Origin: Parietaria judaica
Taxonomy: Eukaryota; Streptophyta; Magnoliopsida; Rosales; Urticaceae
Direction of reading: 5' to 3'
Assembly: GCA_954871525.1 (NCBI GenBank)
Contig: OX940869.1
Coordinates: 19,992,001-20,056,000 of the forward strand
Length of the DNA: 64,000 nt
The notes beneath the pieces are model-generated. The model had not been told where the DNA came from. It ran no database searches and was given only the letters and a program-made list of their open reading frames with translations. This document shows, in pieces, positions 44,901 through 57,856 of the stretch. Position 1 is the first letter of the stretch; each line of letters opens with the position of its first letter. A program made the translations under genes and the position numbers.

Positions 44901-47019
44901 GTATTTGCTCTCGTAAGAAAACCAATTTTAACACTTTTCGGTAATGATTTTAACTCGTTAACGGCTTGATATAGAAAGTGCGAGGTAGTGCTTTGCTATT
45001 TAGGGATTAAAATAAGTAAATGTGATACAATTACACATTATTAAGCATTTTGAAATTCATTTTTTGTTTAAAATATAGTTTAATTAGGGTTCTGCCGCGT
45101 AAAATGGTAAAAAGACTCAGTTTTTTTTTTGGAGCACGTATCAATTGTTGAAAACTGGGTTTTAAGAGAGCTCCAGTAAGTTTTAATGCCAAAACTAACC
45201 CAATATATAATAATACCACCCTAATTAAGGTCTAGCAACTCAAATTTCATGAAGAACGCATCGTATTTGCTCTCGTAAGAAATCCAATTTTAACACTTTT
45301 CGGTAATGATTTTAACTCGTTAACGGCTTGATATAGAAAGTACGAGATAGTGCTTCGCTATTTAGGGATTAAAATAAGTAAATGTGATACAATTACACAT
45401 TATTAAGCATTTTGAAATTCATTTTTTGTTTAAAATATCGTTTAATTAGGGTTTTTTAATGTAAAATGGGAAAAAGACTCAGTTTTTTTTTGGAGCACGT
45501 ATTAATTGTTGAAAACTGGGTTTTAAGAGAGCTCCAGTAAGTTTTAATGCCAAAAATAACCCAATATATAATAATACCACACTAATGAAGTTCTAGCAAC
45601 TCAAATTTCATGAAGAACGCATCGTATTTGCTCTCGTAAGAAAACCAATTTTAACACTTTTCGGTAATGATTTTAACTCGTTAACGGCTTGATATAGAAA
45701 GTACGAGGTAGTGCTTTGCTATTTAGGGATTAAAATAAGTAAATGTGATACAATTACACATTATTAAGCATTTTGAAATTCATTTTTTGTTTAAAATATA
45801 GTTTAATTAGGGTTCTGCCGCGTAAAATGGTAAAAAGACTCAGTTTTTTTTTTGGAGCACGTATCAATTGTTGAAAACTGGGTTTTAAGAGAGCTCCAGT
45901 AAGTTTTAATGCCAAAACTAACCCGATATATAATAATACCACCCTAATTAAGGTCTAGCAACTCAAATTTCATGAAGAACGCATCGTATTTGCTCTCGTA
46001 AGAAATCCAATTTTAACACTTTTCGGTAATGATTTTAACTCGTTAACGGCTTGATATAGAAAGTACGAGATAGTGCTTCGCTATTTAGGGATTAAAATAA
46101 GTAAATGTGATACAATTACACATTATTAAGCATTTTGAAATTCATTTTTTGTTTAAAATATCGTTTAATTAGGGTTCTTTAATGTAAAATGGGAAAAAGA
46201 CTCAGTTTTTTTTTGGAGCACGTATTAATTGTTGAAAACTGGGTTTTAAGAGAGCTCCAGTAAGTTTTAATGCCAAAAATAACCCAATATATAATAATAC
46301 CACACTAATGAAGGTCTAGCAACTCAAATTTCATGAAGAACGCATCGTATTTGCTCTCGTAAGAAAACCAATTTTAACACTTTGCGGTAATGATTTTAAC
46401 TCGTTAACGGCTTGATATAGAAAGTGCGAGGTAGTGCTTTGCTATTTAGGGATTAAAATAAGTAAATGTGATACAATTACACATTATTAAGCATTTTGAA
46501 ATTCATTTTTTGTTTAAAATATAGTTTAATTAGGGTTCTGCCGCGTAAAATGGTAAAAAGACTCAGTTTTTTTTGGAGCACGTATCAATTGTTGAAAACT
46601 GGGTTTTAAGAGAGCTCCAGTAAGTTTTAATGCCAAAACTAACCCAATATATAATAATACCACCCTAATTAAGGTCTAGCAACTCAAATTTCATGAAGAA
46701 CGCATCGTATTTGCTCTCGTAAGAAAACCAATTTTAACACTTTTCGGTAATGATTTTAACTCGTTAACGGCTTGATATAGAAAGTACGAGATAGTGCTTC
46801 GCTATTTAGGGATTAAAATAAGTAAATGTGATACAATTACACATTATTAAGCATTTTGAAATTCATTTTTTGTTTAAAAAATTGTTTAATTAGGGTTCTT
46901 TAATGTAAAATGGGAAAAAGACTCAGTTTTTTTTGGAGCACGTATTAATTGTTGAAAACTGGGTTTTAAGAGAGCTCCAGTAAGTTTTAATGCCAAAAAT
47001 AACCCAATATATAATAATA
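41962..47019. repeat. HOR: A-F dimers, six copies of 723 bp plus one of 720 bp
   Basis: Dimers start at 41962, 42685, 43408, 44131, 44854, 45577 and 46300. The first two resemble slots 1-4 of the preceding octamer (GAACAACG at 42324, AAGGTCGAGC at 43047). Dimers 43408-44130 and 44131-44853 are near-identical, sharing TTTTCATTAATG, AAGTGCGAGG, ACTCAGGTTTTT and TTAATGCGAAAAA. The dimer at 45577 opens with an A' monomer (GAAGTTCTAGC, AACCCGATA). The last dimer has shortened T tracts of 8 in both monomers. Confidence 0.92.
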
Positions 47020-48103
47020 CCACACTAATGAAGGTCTAGCAACTCAAATTTCATGAAGAACGCATCGTATTTGCTCTCGTAAGAAAACCAATTTTAACAC
47101 TTTTCCGTAATGATTTTAACTCGTTAACGGCTTGATATAGAAAGTACGAGGTAGTGCTTTGCTATTTAGGGATTAAAATAAGTAAATGTGATACAATTAC
47201 ACATTATTAAGCATTTTGAAATTCATTTTTTGCTTAAAATATAGTTTTATTAGGGTTCTGCCGCGTAAAATGGTAAAAAGACTCAGTTTTTTTTTGGAGC
47301 ACGTATCAATTGTTTAAAACTGGGTTTTAAGAGAGCTCCAGTAAGTTTTAATGCCAAAACTAACCCAATATATAATAATACCACCCTAATTAAGGTCTAG
47401 CAACTCAAATTTCATGAAGAACGCATCGTATTTGCTCTCGTAAGAAATCCAATTTTAACACTTTTCGGTAATGATTTTAACTCGTTAACGACTTGATATA
47501 GAAAGTACGAGGTAGTGCTTTGCTATTTAGGGATTAAAATAAGTAAATGTGATACAATTACACATTATTAAGCATTTTGAAATTCATTTTTTGTTTAAAA
47601 TATAGTTTAATTAGGGTTCTGCCGCGTAAAATGGTAAAAAGACTCAGTTTTTTTTTTGGAGCACGTATCAATTGTTGAAAACTGGGTTTTAAGAGAGCTC
47701 CAGTAAGTTTTAATGCCAAAACTAACCCGATATATAATAATACCACCCTAATTAAGGTCTAGCAACTCAAATTTCATGAAGAACGCATCGTATTTGCTCT
47801 CGTAAGAAATCCAATTTTAACACTTTTCGGTAATGATTTTAACTCGTTAACGGCTTGATATAGAAAGTACGAGATAGTGCTTCGCTATTTAGGGATTAAA
47901 ATAAGTAAATGTGATACAATTACACATTATTAAGCATTTTGAAATTCATTTTTTGTTTAAAATATCGTTTAATTAGGGTTCTTTAATGTAAAATGGGAAA
48001 AAGACTCAGTTTTTTTTTGGAGCACGTATTAATTGTTGAAAACTGGCTTTTAAGAGAGCTCCAGTAAGTTTTAATGCCAAAAATAACCCAATATATAATA
48101 ATA
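47020..48103. repeat. B, F/A chimera and F monomers: end of regular dimers
   Basis: Monomers start at 47020 (B with TTTTCCGTAATG and TTGTTTAAAAC), 47381 and 47743 (F, with ACTGGCTTTT). Monomer 47381-47742 is chimeric. It begins as F (CCACCCTAATTAAGG, GAAATCC near 47450) but from GAGGTAGTGCTTTGC (near 47508) it is A' to its AACCCGATA end. The junction carries a private AACGACTTG. P/Q alternation breaks here. Confidence 0.85.
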
Positions 48104-49550
48104 CCACACTAATGAAGGTCTAGCAACTCAAATTTCATGAAGAACGCATCGTATTTGCTCTCGTAAGAAAACCAATTTTAACACTTTTCGGTAATGATTT
48201 TAACTCGTTAACGGCTTGATATGGAAAGTACGAGGTAGTGCTTTGCTATTTAGGGATTAAAATAAGTAAATGTGATACAATTACACATTATTAAGCATTT
48301 TGAAATTCATTTTTTGTTTAAAATATCGTTTAATTAGGGTTCTTTAATGTAAAATTGTCAAAAGACTCAGTTTTTTTTTGGAGCACGTATTAATTGTTGA
48401 AAACTGGGTTTTAAGAGAGCTCCAGTAAGTTTTAATGCCAAAACTAACCCAATATATAATAATACCACCCTAATGAAGGTCTAGCAACTCAAATTTCATG
48501 AAGAACGCATCGTATTTGCTCTCGTAAGAAAACCAATTTTAACACTTTTCGGTAATGATTTTAACTCGTTAACGGCTTGATATGGAAAGTACGAGGTAGT
48601 GCTTTGCTATTTAGGGATTAAAATAAGTAAATGTGATACAATTACACATTATTAAGCATTTTGAAATTCATTTTTTGTTTAAAATATCGTTTAATTAGGG
48701 TTCTTTAATGTAAAATTGTCAAAAGACTCAGTTTTTTTTTGGAGCACGTATCAATTGTTGAAAACTGGGTTTTAAGAGAGCTCCAGTAAGTTTTAATGCC
48801 AAAACTAACCCAATATATAATAATACCACACTAATGAAGGTCTAGCAACTCAAATTTCATGAAGAACGCATCGTATTTGCTCTCGTAAGAAATCCAATTT
48901 TAACACTTTTCGGTAATGATTTTAACTCGTTAACGGCTTGATATAGAAAGTACGAGATAGTGCTTCGCTATTTAGGGATTAAAATAAGTAAATGTGATAC
49001 AATTACACATTATTAAGCATTTTGAAATTCATTTTTTGTTTAAAATATCGTTTAATTAGGGTTCTTTAATGTAAAATTGTCAAAAGACTCAGTTTTTTTT
49101 TTTGGAGCACGTATTAATTGTTGAAAACTGGGTTTTAAGAGAGCTCCAGTAAGTTTTAATGCCAAAACTAACCCAATATAATAATAATACCACCCTAATG
49201 AAGGTCTAGCAACTCAAATTTCATGAAGAACGCATCGTATTTGCTCTCGTAAGAAAACTAATTTTAACATTTTTCGGTAATGATTTTAACTCGTTAACGG
49301 TTTGATATAGAATGTACGAGATAGTGCTTCGCTATTTAGGGATTAAAATAAGTAAATGTGATACAATTACACATTATTAAGCATTTTGAAATTCATTTTT
49401 TGTTTAAAATATCGTTTAATTAGGGTTCTTTAATGTAAAATTGTCAAAAGACTCAGTTTTTTTTTGGAGCACGTATTAATTGTTGAAAACTGGGTTTTAA
49501 GAGAGCTCCAGTAAGTTTTAATGCCAAAACTAACCCAATATATAATAATA
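48104..49550. repeat. Four monomers sharing the AAAATTGTCAAAAG variant
   Basis: Monomers at 48104, 48465, 48826 and 49190 all replace ATGGGAAAAAG with ATTGTCAAAAG just before the T tract (48354-48363 in the first). The variant is seen nowhere else. The first two are near-identical P/Q mosaics (ATGGAAAGTACGAGGTAG followed by TCTTTAATG). The third is F-like with a T tract of 11 and an extra base in CCCAATATAATAATAATACC (364 bp). The fourth is D-like (GAAAACTAATT, AGAATGTACG). The variant spans different subtypes, so it spread locally after they existed. Confidence 0.9.
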
Positions 49551-52500
49551 CCACACTAATGAAGGTCTAGCAACTCAAATTTCATGAAGAACGCATCGTA
49601 TTTGCTCTCGTAAGAAAACCAATTTTAACACTTTTCAGTAATGATTTTAACTCGTTAACGGCTTGATATAGAAAGTACGAGATAGTGCTTCGCTATTTAG
49701 GGATTAAAATAAGTAAATGTGATACAATTACACATTATTAAGCATTTTGAAATTCATTTTTTGTTTAAAATATCGTTTAATTAGGGTTCTTTAATGTAAA
49801 ATGGGAAAAAGACTCAGTTTTTTTTTGGAGCACGTATTAATTGTTGAAAACTGGGTTTTAAGAGAGCTCCAGTAAGTTTTAATGCCAAAAATAACCCAAT
49901 ATATAATAATACCACACTAATGAAGGTCTAGCAACTCAAATTTCGTGAAGAACGCATCGTATTTGCTCTCGTAAGAAAACCAATTTTAACACTTTTCGGT
50001 AATGATTTTAACTCGTTAACGGCTTGATATAGAAAGTACGAGGTAGTGCTTTGCTATTTAGGGATTAAAATAAGTAAATGTGATACAATTACACATTATT
50101 AAGCATTTTGAAATTCATTTTTTGTTTAAAATATAGTTTAATTAGGGTTCTGCCGCGTAAAATGGTAAAAAGACTCAGTTTTTTTTTGGAGCACGTATCA
50201 ATTGTTGAAAACTGGGTTTTAAGAGAGCTCCAGTAAGTTTTAATGCCAAAAATTACCCAATATATAATAATACCACCCTAATTAAGGTCTAGCAACTCAA
50301 ATTTCATGAAGAACGCATCGTATTTGCTCTCGTAAGAAAACCAATTTTAACACTTTTCGGTAATGATTTTAACTCGTTAACGGCTTGATATAGAAAGTAA
50401 GAGATAGTGCTTCGCTATTTAGGGATTAAAATAAGTAAATGTGATACAATTACACATTATTAAGCATTTTGAAATTCATTTTTTGTTTAAAATATCGTTT
50501 AATTAGGGTTCTTTAATGTAAAATGGGAAAAAGACTCAGTTTTTTTTTGGAGCACGTATTAATTGTTGAAAACTGGGTTTTAAGAGAGCTCCAGTAAGTT
50601 TTAATGCCAAAACTAACCCAATATATAATAATACCACACTAATGAAGGTCTAGCAACTCAAATTTCGTGAAGAACGCATCGTATTTGCTCTCGTAAGAAA
50701 ACCAATTTTAACACTTTTCGGTAATGATTTTAACTCGTTAACGGCTTGATATAGAAAGTACGAGGTAGTGCTTTGCTATTTAGGGATTAAAATAAGTAAA
50801 TGTGATACAATTACACATTATTAAGCATTTTGAAATTCATTTTTTGTTTAAAATATCGTTTAATTAGGGTTCTTTAATGTAAAATGGGAAAAAGACTCAG
50901 TTTTTTTTTGGAGCACGTATTAATTGTTGAAAACTGGGTTTTAAGAGAGCTCCAGTAAGTTTTAATGCTAAAAATAACCCAAAATATAATAATACCACAC
51001 TAATGAAGGTCTAGCAACTCAAATTTCATGAAGAACGCATCGTATTTGCTCTCGTAAGAAAACCAATTTTAACACTTTTCGGTAATGATTTTAACTCGTT
51101 AACGGCTTGATATAGAAAGTACGAGGTAGTGCTTTGCTATTTAGGGATTAAAATAAGTAAATGTGATACAATTACACATTATTAAGCATTTTGAAATTCA
51201 TTTTTTGTTTAAAATATCGTTTAATTAGGGTTCTTTAATGTAAAATGGGAAAAAGACTCAGTTTTTTTTTGGAGCACGTATTAATTGTTGAAAACTGGGT
51301 TTTAAGAGAGCTCCAGTAAGTTTTAATGCCAAAACTAACCCAATATATAATAATACCACACTAATGAAGGTCTAGCAACTCAAATTTCGTGAAGAACGCA
51401 TCGTATTTGCTCTCGTAAGAAAACCAATTTTAACACTTTTCGGTAATGATTTTAACTCGTTAACGGCTTGATATAGAAAGTAAGAGATAGTGCTTCGCTA
51501 TTTAGGGATTAAAATAAGTAAATGTGATACAATTACACATTATTAAGCATTTTGAAATTCATTTTTTGTTTAAAATATCGTTTAATTAGGGTTCTTTAAT
51601 GTAAAATGGGAAAAAGACTCAGTTTTTTTTTGGAGCACGTATTAATTGTTGAAAACTGGGTTTTAAGAGGACTCCAGTAAGTTTTAATGCCAAAACTAAC
51701 CCAATATATAATAATACCAAACTAACGAAGGTCTAACAACTACAATTTCGTGAAGAACGCATCGTATTTGCTCTTTGTAAGAAAACCAATTTTAATACTT
51801 TTCGATAAATATTTAAACCCGTTAACGGCTTCATATAGAAAGTACGAGGTAGTGCTTTGCTATTTAGGGATTAAAATAAGTAAATGTGATACAATTACAC
51901 ATTATTAAGCATTTTGAAATTCATTTTTTGTTTAAAATATCGTTTAATTAGGGTTCTTTAATGTAAAATGGGAAAAAGACTCAGTTTTTTTTTGGAGCAC
52001 GTATTAATTGTTGAAAACTGGGTTTTAAGAGAGCTCCAGTAAGTTTTAATGCCAAAACTAACCCAATATATAATAATACCACACTAATGAAGGTCTAGCA
52101 ACTCAAATTTCGTGAAGAACGCATCGTATTTGCTCTCGTAAGAAAACCAATTTTAACACTTTTCGGTAATGATTTTAACTCGTTAACGGCTTGATATAGA
52201 AAGTAAGAGATAGTGCTTCGCTATTTAGGGATTAAAATAAGTAAATGTGATACAATTACACATTATTAAGCATTTTGAAATTCATTTTTTGTTTAAAATA
52301 TCGTTTAATTAGGGTTCTTTAATGTAAAATGGGAAAAAGACTCAGTTTTTTTTTGGAGCACGTATTAATTGTTGAAAACTGGGTTTTAAGAGGACTCCAG
52401 TAAGTTTTAATGCCAAAACTAACCCAATATATAATAATACCACACTAATGAAGGTCTAGCAACTCAAATTTCGTGAAGAACGCATCGTATTTGCTCTCGT

Positions 52501-52800
52501 AAGAAAACCAATTTTAACACTTTTCGGTAATGATTTTAACTCGTTAACGGCTTGATATAGAAAGTACGAGGTAGTGCTTTGCTATTTAGGGATTAAAATA
52601 AGTAAATGTGATACAATTACACATTATTAAGCATTTTGAAATTCATTTTTTGTTTAAAATATCGTTTAATTAGGGTTCTTTAATGTAAAATGGGAAAAAG
52701 ACTCAGTTTTTTTTTGGAGCACGTATTAATTGTTGAAAACTGGGTTTTAAGAGAGCTCCAGTAAGTTTTAATGCCAAAACTAACCCAATATATAATAATA
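49551..52800. repeat. Mixed monomers with TTTCGTGAAG and AAGTAAGAG variants
   Basis: Nine monomers start at 49551, 49912, 50273, 50634, 50995, 51356, 51717, 52079 and 52440. Only 49912 is a full P monomer. 50634, 50995, 51717 and 52440 have the P-type GAGGTAGTGCTTTGC but a Q-type 3' half. Local markers are TTTCGTGAAG (49912, 50634, 51356, 52079, 52440), AAGTAAGAGATAG (50273, 51356, 52079) and AAGAGGACTCC (51356, 52079), which destroys GAGCTC. 51717 is a G-like monomer with TCTAACAAC. Order is less regular than to the left. Confidence 0.85.
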
Positions 52801-54968
52801 CCACACTAATGAAGGTCTAGCAACTCAAATTTCATGAAGAACGCATCGTATTTGCTCTCGTAAGAAAACCAATTTTAACACTTTTCGGTAATGATTTTAA
52901 CTCGTTAACGGCTTGATATAGAAAATACGAGATAGTGCTTCGCTATTTAGGGATTAAAATAAGTAAATGTGATACAATTACACATTATTAAGAATTTTGA
53001 AATTCATTTTTTGTTTAAAATATCGTTTAATTAGGGTTCTTTAATGTAAAATGGGAAAAAGACTCAGTTTTTTTTTGGAGCACGTATTAATTGTTGAAAA
53101 CTGGGTTTTAAGAGGACTCCAGTAAGTTTTAATGCCAAAACTAACCCAATATATAATAATACCAAACTAATGAAGGTCTAGCAACTACAATTTCGTCAAG
53201 AACGCATCGTATTTGCTCTTTGTAAGAAAACCAATTTTAATACTTTTCGGTAATGATTTTAACTCGTTAACGGCTTGATATAGAAAGTACGAGGTAGTGC
53301 TTTGCTATTTAGGGATTAAAATAAGTAAATGTGATACAATTACACATTATTAAGCATTTTGAAATTCATTTTTTGTTTAAAATATCGTTTAATTAGGGTT
53401 CTTTAATGTAAAATGGGAAAAAGACTCAGTTTTTTTTTGGAGCACGTATTAATTGTTGAAAACTGGGTTTTAAGAGAGCTCCAGTAAGTTTTAATGCCAA
53501 AACTAACCCAATATATAATAATACCACACTAATGAAGGTCTAGCAACTCAAATTTCATGAAGAACGCATCGTATTTGCTCTCGTAAGAAAACCAATTTTA
53601 ACACTTTTCGGTAATGATTTTAACTCGTTAACGGCTTGATATAGAAAATACGAGATAGTGCTTCGCTATTTAGGGATTAAAATAAGTAAATGTGATACAA
53701 TTACACATTATTAAGAATTTTGAAATTCATTTTTTGTTTAAAATATCGTTTAATTAGGGTTCTTTAATGTAAAATGGGAAAAAGACTCAGTTTTTTTTTG
53801 GAGCACGTATTAATTGTTGAAAACTGGGTTTTAAGAGAGCTCCAGTAAGTTTTAATGCCAAAACTAACCCAATATATAATAATACCACACTAATGAAGGT
53901 CTAGCAACTCAAATTTCGTGAAGAACGCATCGTATTTGCTCTCGTAAGAAAACCAATTTTAACACTTTTCGGTAATGATTTTAACTCGTTAACGGCTTGA
54001 TATAGAAAGTAAGAGATAGTGCTTCGCTATTTAGGGATTAAAATAAGTAAATGTGATACAATTACACATTATTAAGCATTTTGAAATTCATTTTTTGTTT
54101 AAAATATCGTTTAATTAGGGTTCTTTAATGTAAAATGGGAAAAAGACTCAGTTTTTTTTTGGAGCACGTATTAATTGTTGAAAACTGGGTTTTAAGAGGA
54201 CTCCAGTAAGTTTTAATGCCAAAACTAACCCAATATATAATAATACCAAACTAATGAAGGTCTAGCAACTACAATTTCGTCAAGAACGCATCGTATTTGC
54301 TCTTTGTAAGAAAACCAATTTTAACACTTTTCGATAAATATTTTAACTCGTTAACGGCTTGATATAGAAAGTACGAGATAGTGCTTTGCTATTTAGGGAT
54401 TAAAATAAGTAAATGTGATACAATTACACATTATTAAGCATTTTGAAATTCATTTTTTGTTTAAAATATCGTTTAATTAGGGTTCTTTAATGTAAAATGG
54501 GAAAAAGACTCAGTTTTTTTTTGGAGCACGTATTAATTGTTGAAAACTGGGTTTTAAGAGAGCTCCAGTAAGTTTTAATGCCAAAACTAACCCAATATAT
54601 AATAATACCACACTAATGAAGGTCTAGCAACTCAAATTTCATGAAGAACGCATCGTATTTGCTCTCGTAAGAAAACCAATTTTAACACTTTTCGGTAATG
54701 ATTTTAACTCGTTAACGGCTTGATATAGAAAATACGAGATAGTGCTTCGCTATTTAGGGATTAAAATAAGTAAATGTGATACAATTACACATTATTAAGA
54801 ATTTTGAAATTCATTTTTTGTTTAAAATATCGTTTAATTAGGGTTCTTTAATGTAAAATGGGAAAAAGACTCAGTTTTTTTTTGGAGCACGTATTAATTG
54901 TTGAAAACTGGGTTTTAAGAGAGCTCCAGTAAGTTTTAATGCCAAAACTAACCCAATATATAATAATA
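52801..54968. repeat. Trimer with central G-like monomer, two copies (1084 bp each)
   Basis: Copies are 52801-53884 and 53885-54968. Slot 1 (52801, 53885) has AAGAGGACTCC. Slot 2 (53162, 54246) is G-like, with CCAAACTAATG, CTACAATTTCGTCAAG and CTTTGTAAG. Slot 3 (53524, 54608) has AGAAAATACGAG and TTAAGAATTTTG. Slot 1 differs between copies: 52801 carries the slot-3 markers, while 53885 carries TTTCGTGAAG and AAGTAAGAG. The G-like slot has lost its 3' G sites in 53162, which has normal CGGTAATG and CTTGATATAG. Confidence 0.82.
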
Positions 54969-57856
54969 CCACCCTAATTAAGGTCTAGCAACTCAAATTT
55001 CATGAAGTACGCATCGTATTCGCTCTCGTAAGAAAACCAATTTTAACACTTTTCGGTAATGATTTTAACTCGTTAACGGCTTGATATAGAAAGTACGAGA
55101 TAGTGCTTCGCTATTTAGGGATTAAAATAAGTAAATGTGATACAATTACACATTATTAAGCATTTTGAAATTCATTTTTTGTTTAAAATATCGTTTAATT
55201 AGGGTTCTTTAATGTAAAATGGGAAAAAGACTCAGTTTTTTTTTGGAGCACGTATTAATTGTTGAAAACTGGGTTTTAAGAGAGCTCCAGTAAGTTTTAA
55301 TGCCAAAACTAACCCAATATATAATAATACCACCCTAATTAAGGTCTAGCAACTCAAATTTCATGAAGTACGCATCGTATTCGCTCTCGTAAGAAAACCA
55401 ATTTTAACACTTTTCGGTAATGATTTTAACTCGTTAACGGCTTGATATAGAAAGTACGAGATAGTGCTTCGCTATTTAGGGATTAAAATAAGTAAATATG
55501 ATACAATTACACATTATTAAGCATTTTGAAATTCATTTTTTGTTTAAAATATCGTTTAATTAGGGTTCTTTAATGTAAAATGGGAAAAAGACTCAGTTTT
55601 TTTTTGGAGCACGTATTAATTGTTGAAAACTGGGTTTTAAGAGAGCTCCAGTAAGTTTTAATGCCAAAACTAACCCAATATATAATAATACCACACTAAT
55701 AAAGGTCTAGCAACTCAAATTTCATGAAGAACGCATCGTATTTGCTCTCGTAAGAAAACCAATTTTAACACTTTTCGGTAATGATTTTAACTCGTTAACG
55801 GCTTGATATAGAAAATACGAGATAGTGCTTCGCTATTTAGGGATTAAAATAAGTAAATGTGATACAATTACACATTATTAAGCATTTTGAAATTCATTTT
55901 TTGTTTAAAATATCGTTTAATTAGGGTTCTTTAATGTAAAATGGGAAAAAGACTCAGTTTTTTTTTGGAGCACGTATTAATTGTTGAAAACTGGGTTTTA
56001 AGAGAGCTCCAGTAAGTTTTAATGCCATAACTAACCCAATATATAATAATACCACCCTAATTAAGGTCTAGCAACTCAAATTTCATGAAGTACGCATCGT
56101 ATTCGCTCTCGTAAGAAAACCAATTTTAACACTTTTCGGTAATGATTTTAACTCGTTAACGGCTTGATATAGAAAGTACGAGATAGTGCTTCGCTATTTA
56201 GGGATTAAAATAAGTAAATGTGATACAATTACACATTATTAAGCATTTTGAAATTCATTTTTTGTTTAAAATATCGTTTAATTAGGGTTCTTTAATGTAA
56301 AATGGGAAAAAGACTCAGTTTTTTTTTGGAGCACGTATTAATTGTTGAAAACTGGGTTTTAAGAGAGCTCCAGTAAGTTTTAATGCCAAAAATAACCCAA
56401 TATATAATAATACCACACTAATGAAGGTCTAGCAACTCAAATTTCATGAAGAACGCATCGTATTTGCTCTCGTAAGAAAACCAACTTTAACACTTTTCGG
56501 TAATGATTTTAACTCGTTAACGGCTTGATATAGAAAGTACGAGGTAGTGCTTTGCTATATAGGGATTAAAATAAGTAAATGTGATACAATTACACATTAT
56601 TAAGCATTTTGAAATTCATTTTTTGTTTAAAATATAGTTTTATTAGGGTTCTGCCGCGTAAAATGGTAAAAAGACTCAGTTTTTTTTTGGAGCACGTATC
56701 AATTGTTGAAAACTGGGTTTTAAGAGAGCTCTAGTAAGTTTTAATGCCAAAACTAACCCAATATATAATAATACCACCCTAATTAAGGTCTAGCAACTCA
56801 AATTTCATGAAGTACGCATCGTATTTGTACCCGTAAGAAAACCAATTTTAACACTTTTCGGTAATGATTTTAACTCGTTAACAACTTGATATAGAAAGTA
56901 CGAGATAGTGCTTCGCTATTTAGGGATTAAAATAAGTAAATGTGATACAATTACACATTATTAAGCATTTTGAAATTCATTTTTTGTTTAAAATATCGTT
57001 TAATTAGGGTTCTTTAATGTAAAATGGGAAAAAGACTCAGTTTTTTTTTGGAGCACGTATTAATTGTTGAAAACTGGGTTTTAAGAGAGCTCCAGTAAGT
57101 TTTAATGCCAAAAATAACCCAATATATAATAATACCACACTAATGAAGGTCTAGCAACTCAAATTTCATGAAGAACGCATCGTATTTGCTCTCGTAAGAA
57201 AACCAACTTTAACACTTTTCGGTAATGATTTTAACTCGTTAACGGCTTGATATAGAAAGTACGAGGTAGTGCTTTGCTATATAGGGATTAAAATAAGTAA
57301 ATGTGATACAATTACACATTATTAAGCATTTTGAAATTCATTTTTTGTTTAAAATATAGTTTTATTAGGGTTCTGCCGCGTAAAATGGTAAAAAGACTCA
57401 GTTTTTTTTTGGAGCACGTATCAATTGTTGAAAAATGGGTTTTAAGAGAGCTCCAGTAAGTTTTAATGCCAAAACTAACCCAATATATAATAATACCACC
57501 CTAATTAAGGTCTAGCAACTCAAATTTTATGAAGTACGCATCGTATTTGCTCTCGTAAGAAAACCAATTTTAACACTTTTCGGTAATGATTTTAACTCGT
57601 TAACGGCTTGATATAGAAAGTACGAGATAGTGCTTCGCTATTTAGGGATTAAAATAAGTAAATGTGATACAATTACACATTATTAAGCATTTTGAAATTA
57701 ATTTTTTGTTTAAAATATCGTTTAATTAGGGTTCTTTAATGTAAAATGGGAAAAAGACTCAGTTTTTTTTTGGAGCACGTATTAATTCTTGAAAACTGGG
57801 TTTTAAGAGAGCTCCAGTAAGTTTTAATGCCAAAAATAACCCAATATATAATAATA
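54969..57856. repeat. Monomers with GAAGTACGCATCG variant and a P/Q dimer duplication
   Basis: Eight 361-bp monomers start at 54969, 55330, 55691, 56052, 56413, 56774, 57135 and 57496. GAAGTACGCATCG marks 54969, 55330, 56052, 56774 and 57496. Three of these also have TATTCGCTCTCG, and 56774 instead has TTTGTACCCGTAAG. P monomers return at 56413 and 57135, near-identical with CCAACTTTAAC, GCTATATAGGG and TTTTATTAGGG, so 56413-57134 and 57135-57856 are a 722-bp tandem duplication. Confidence 0.88.
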
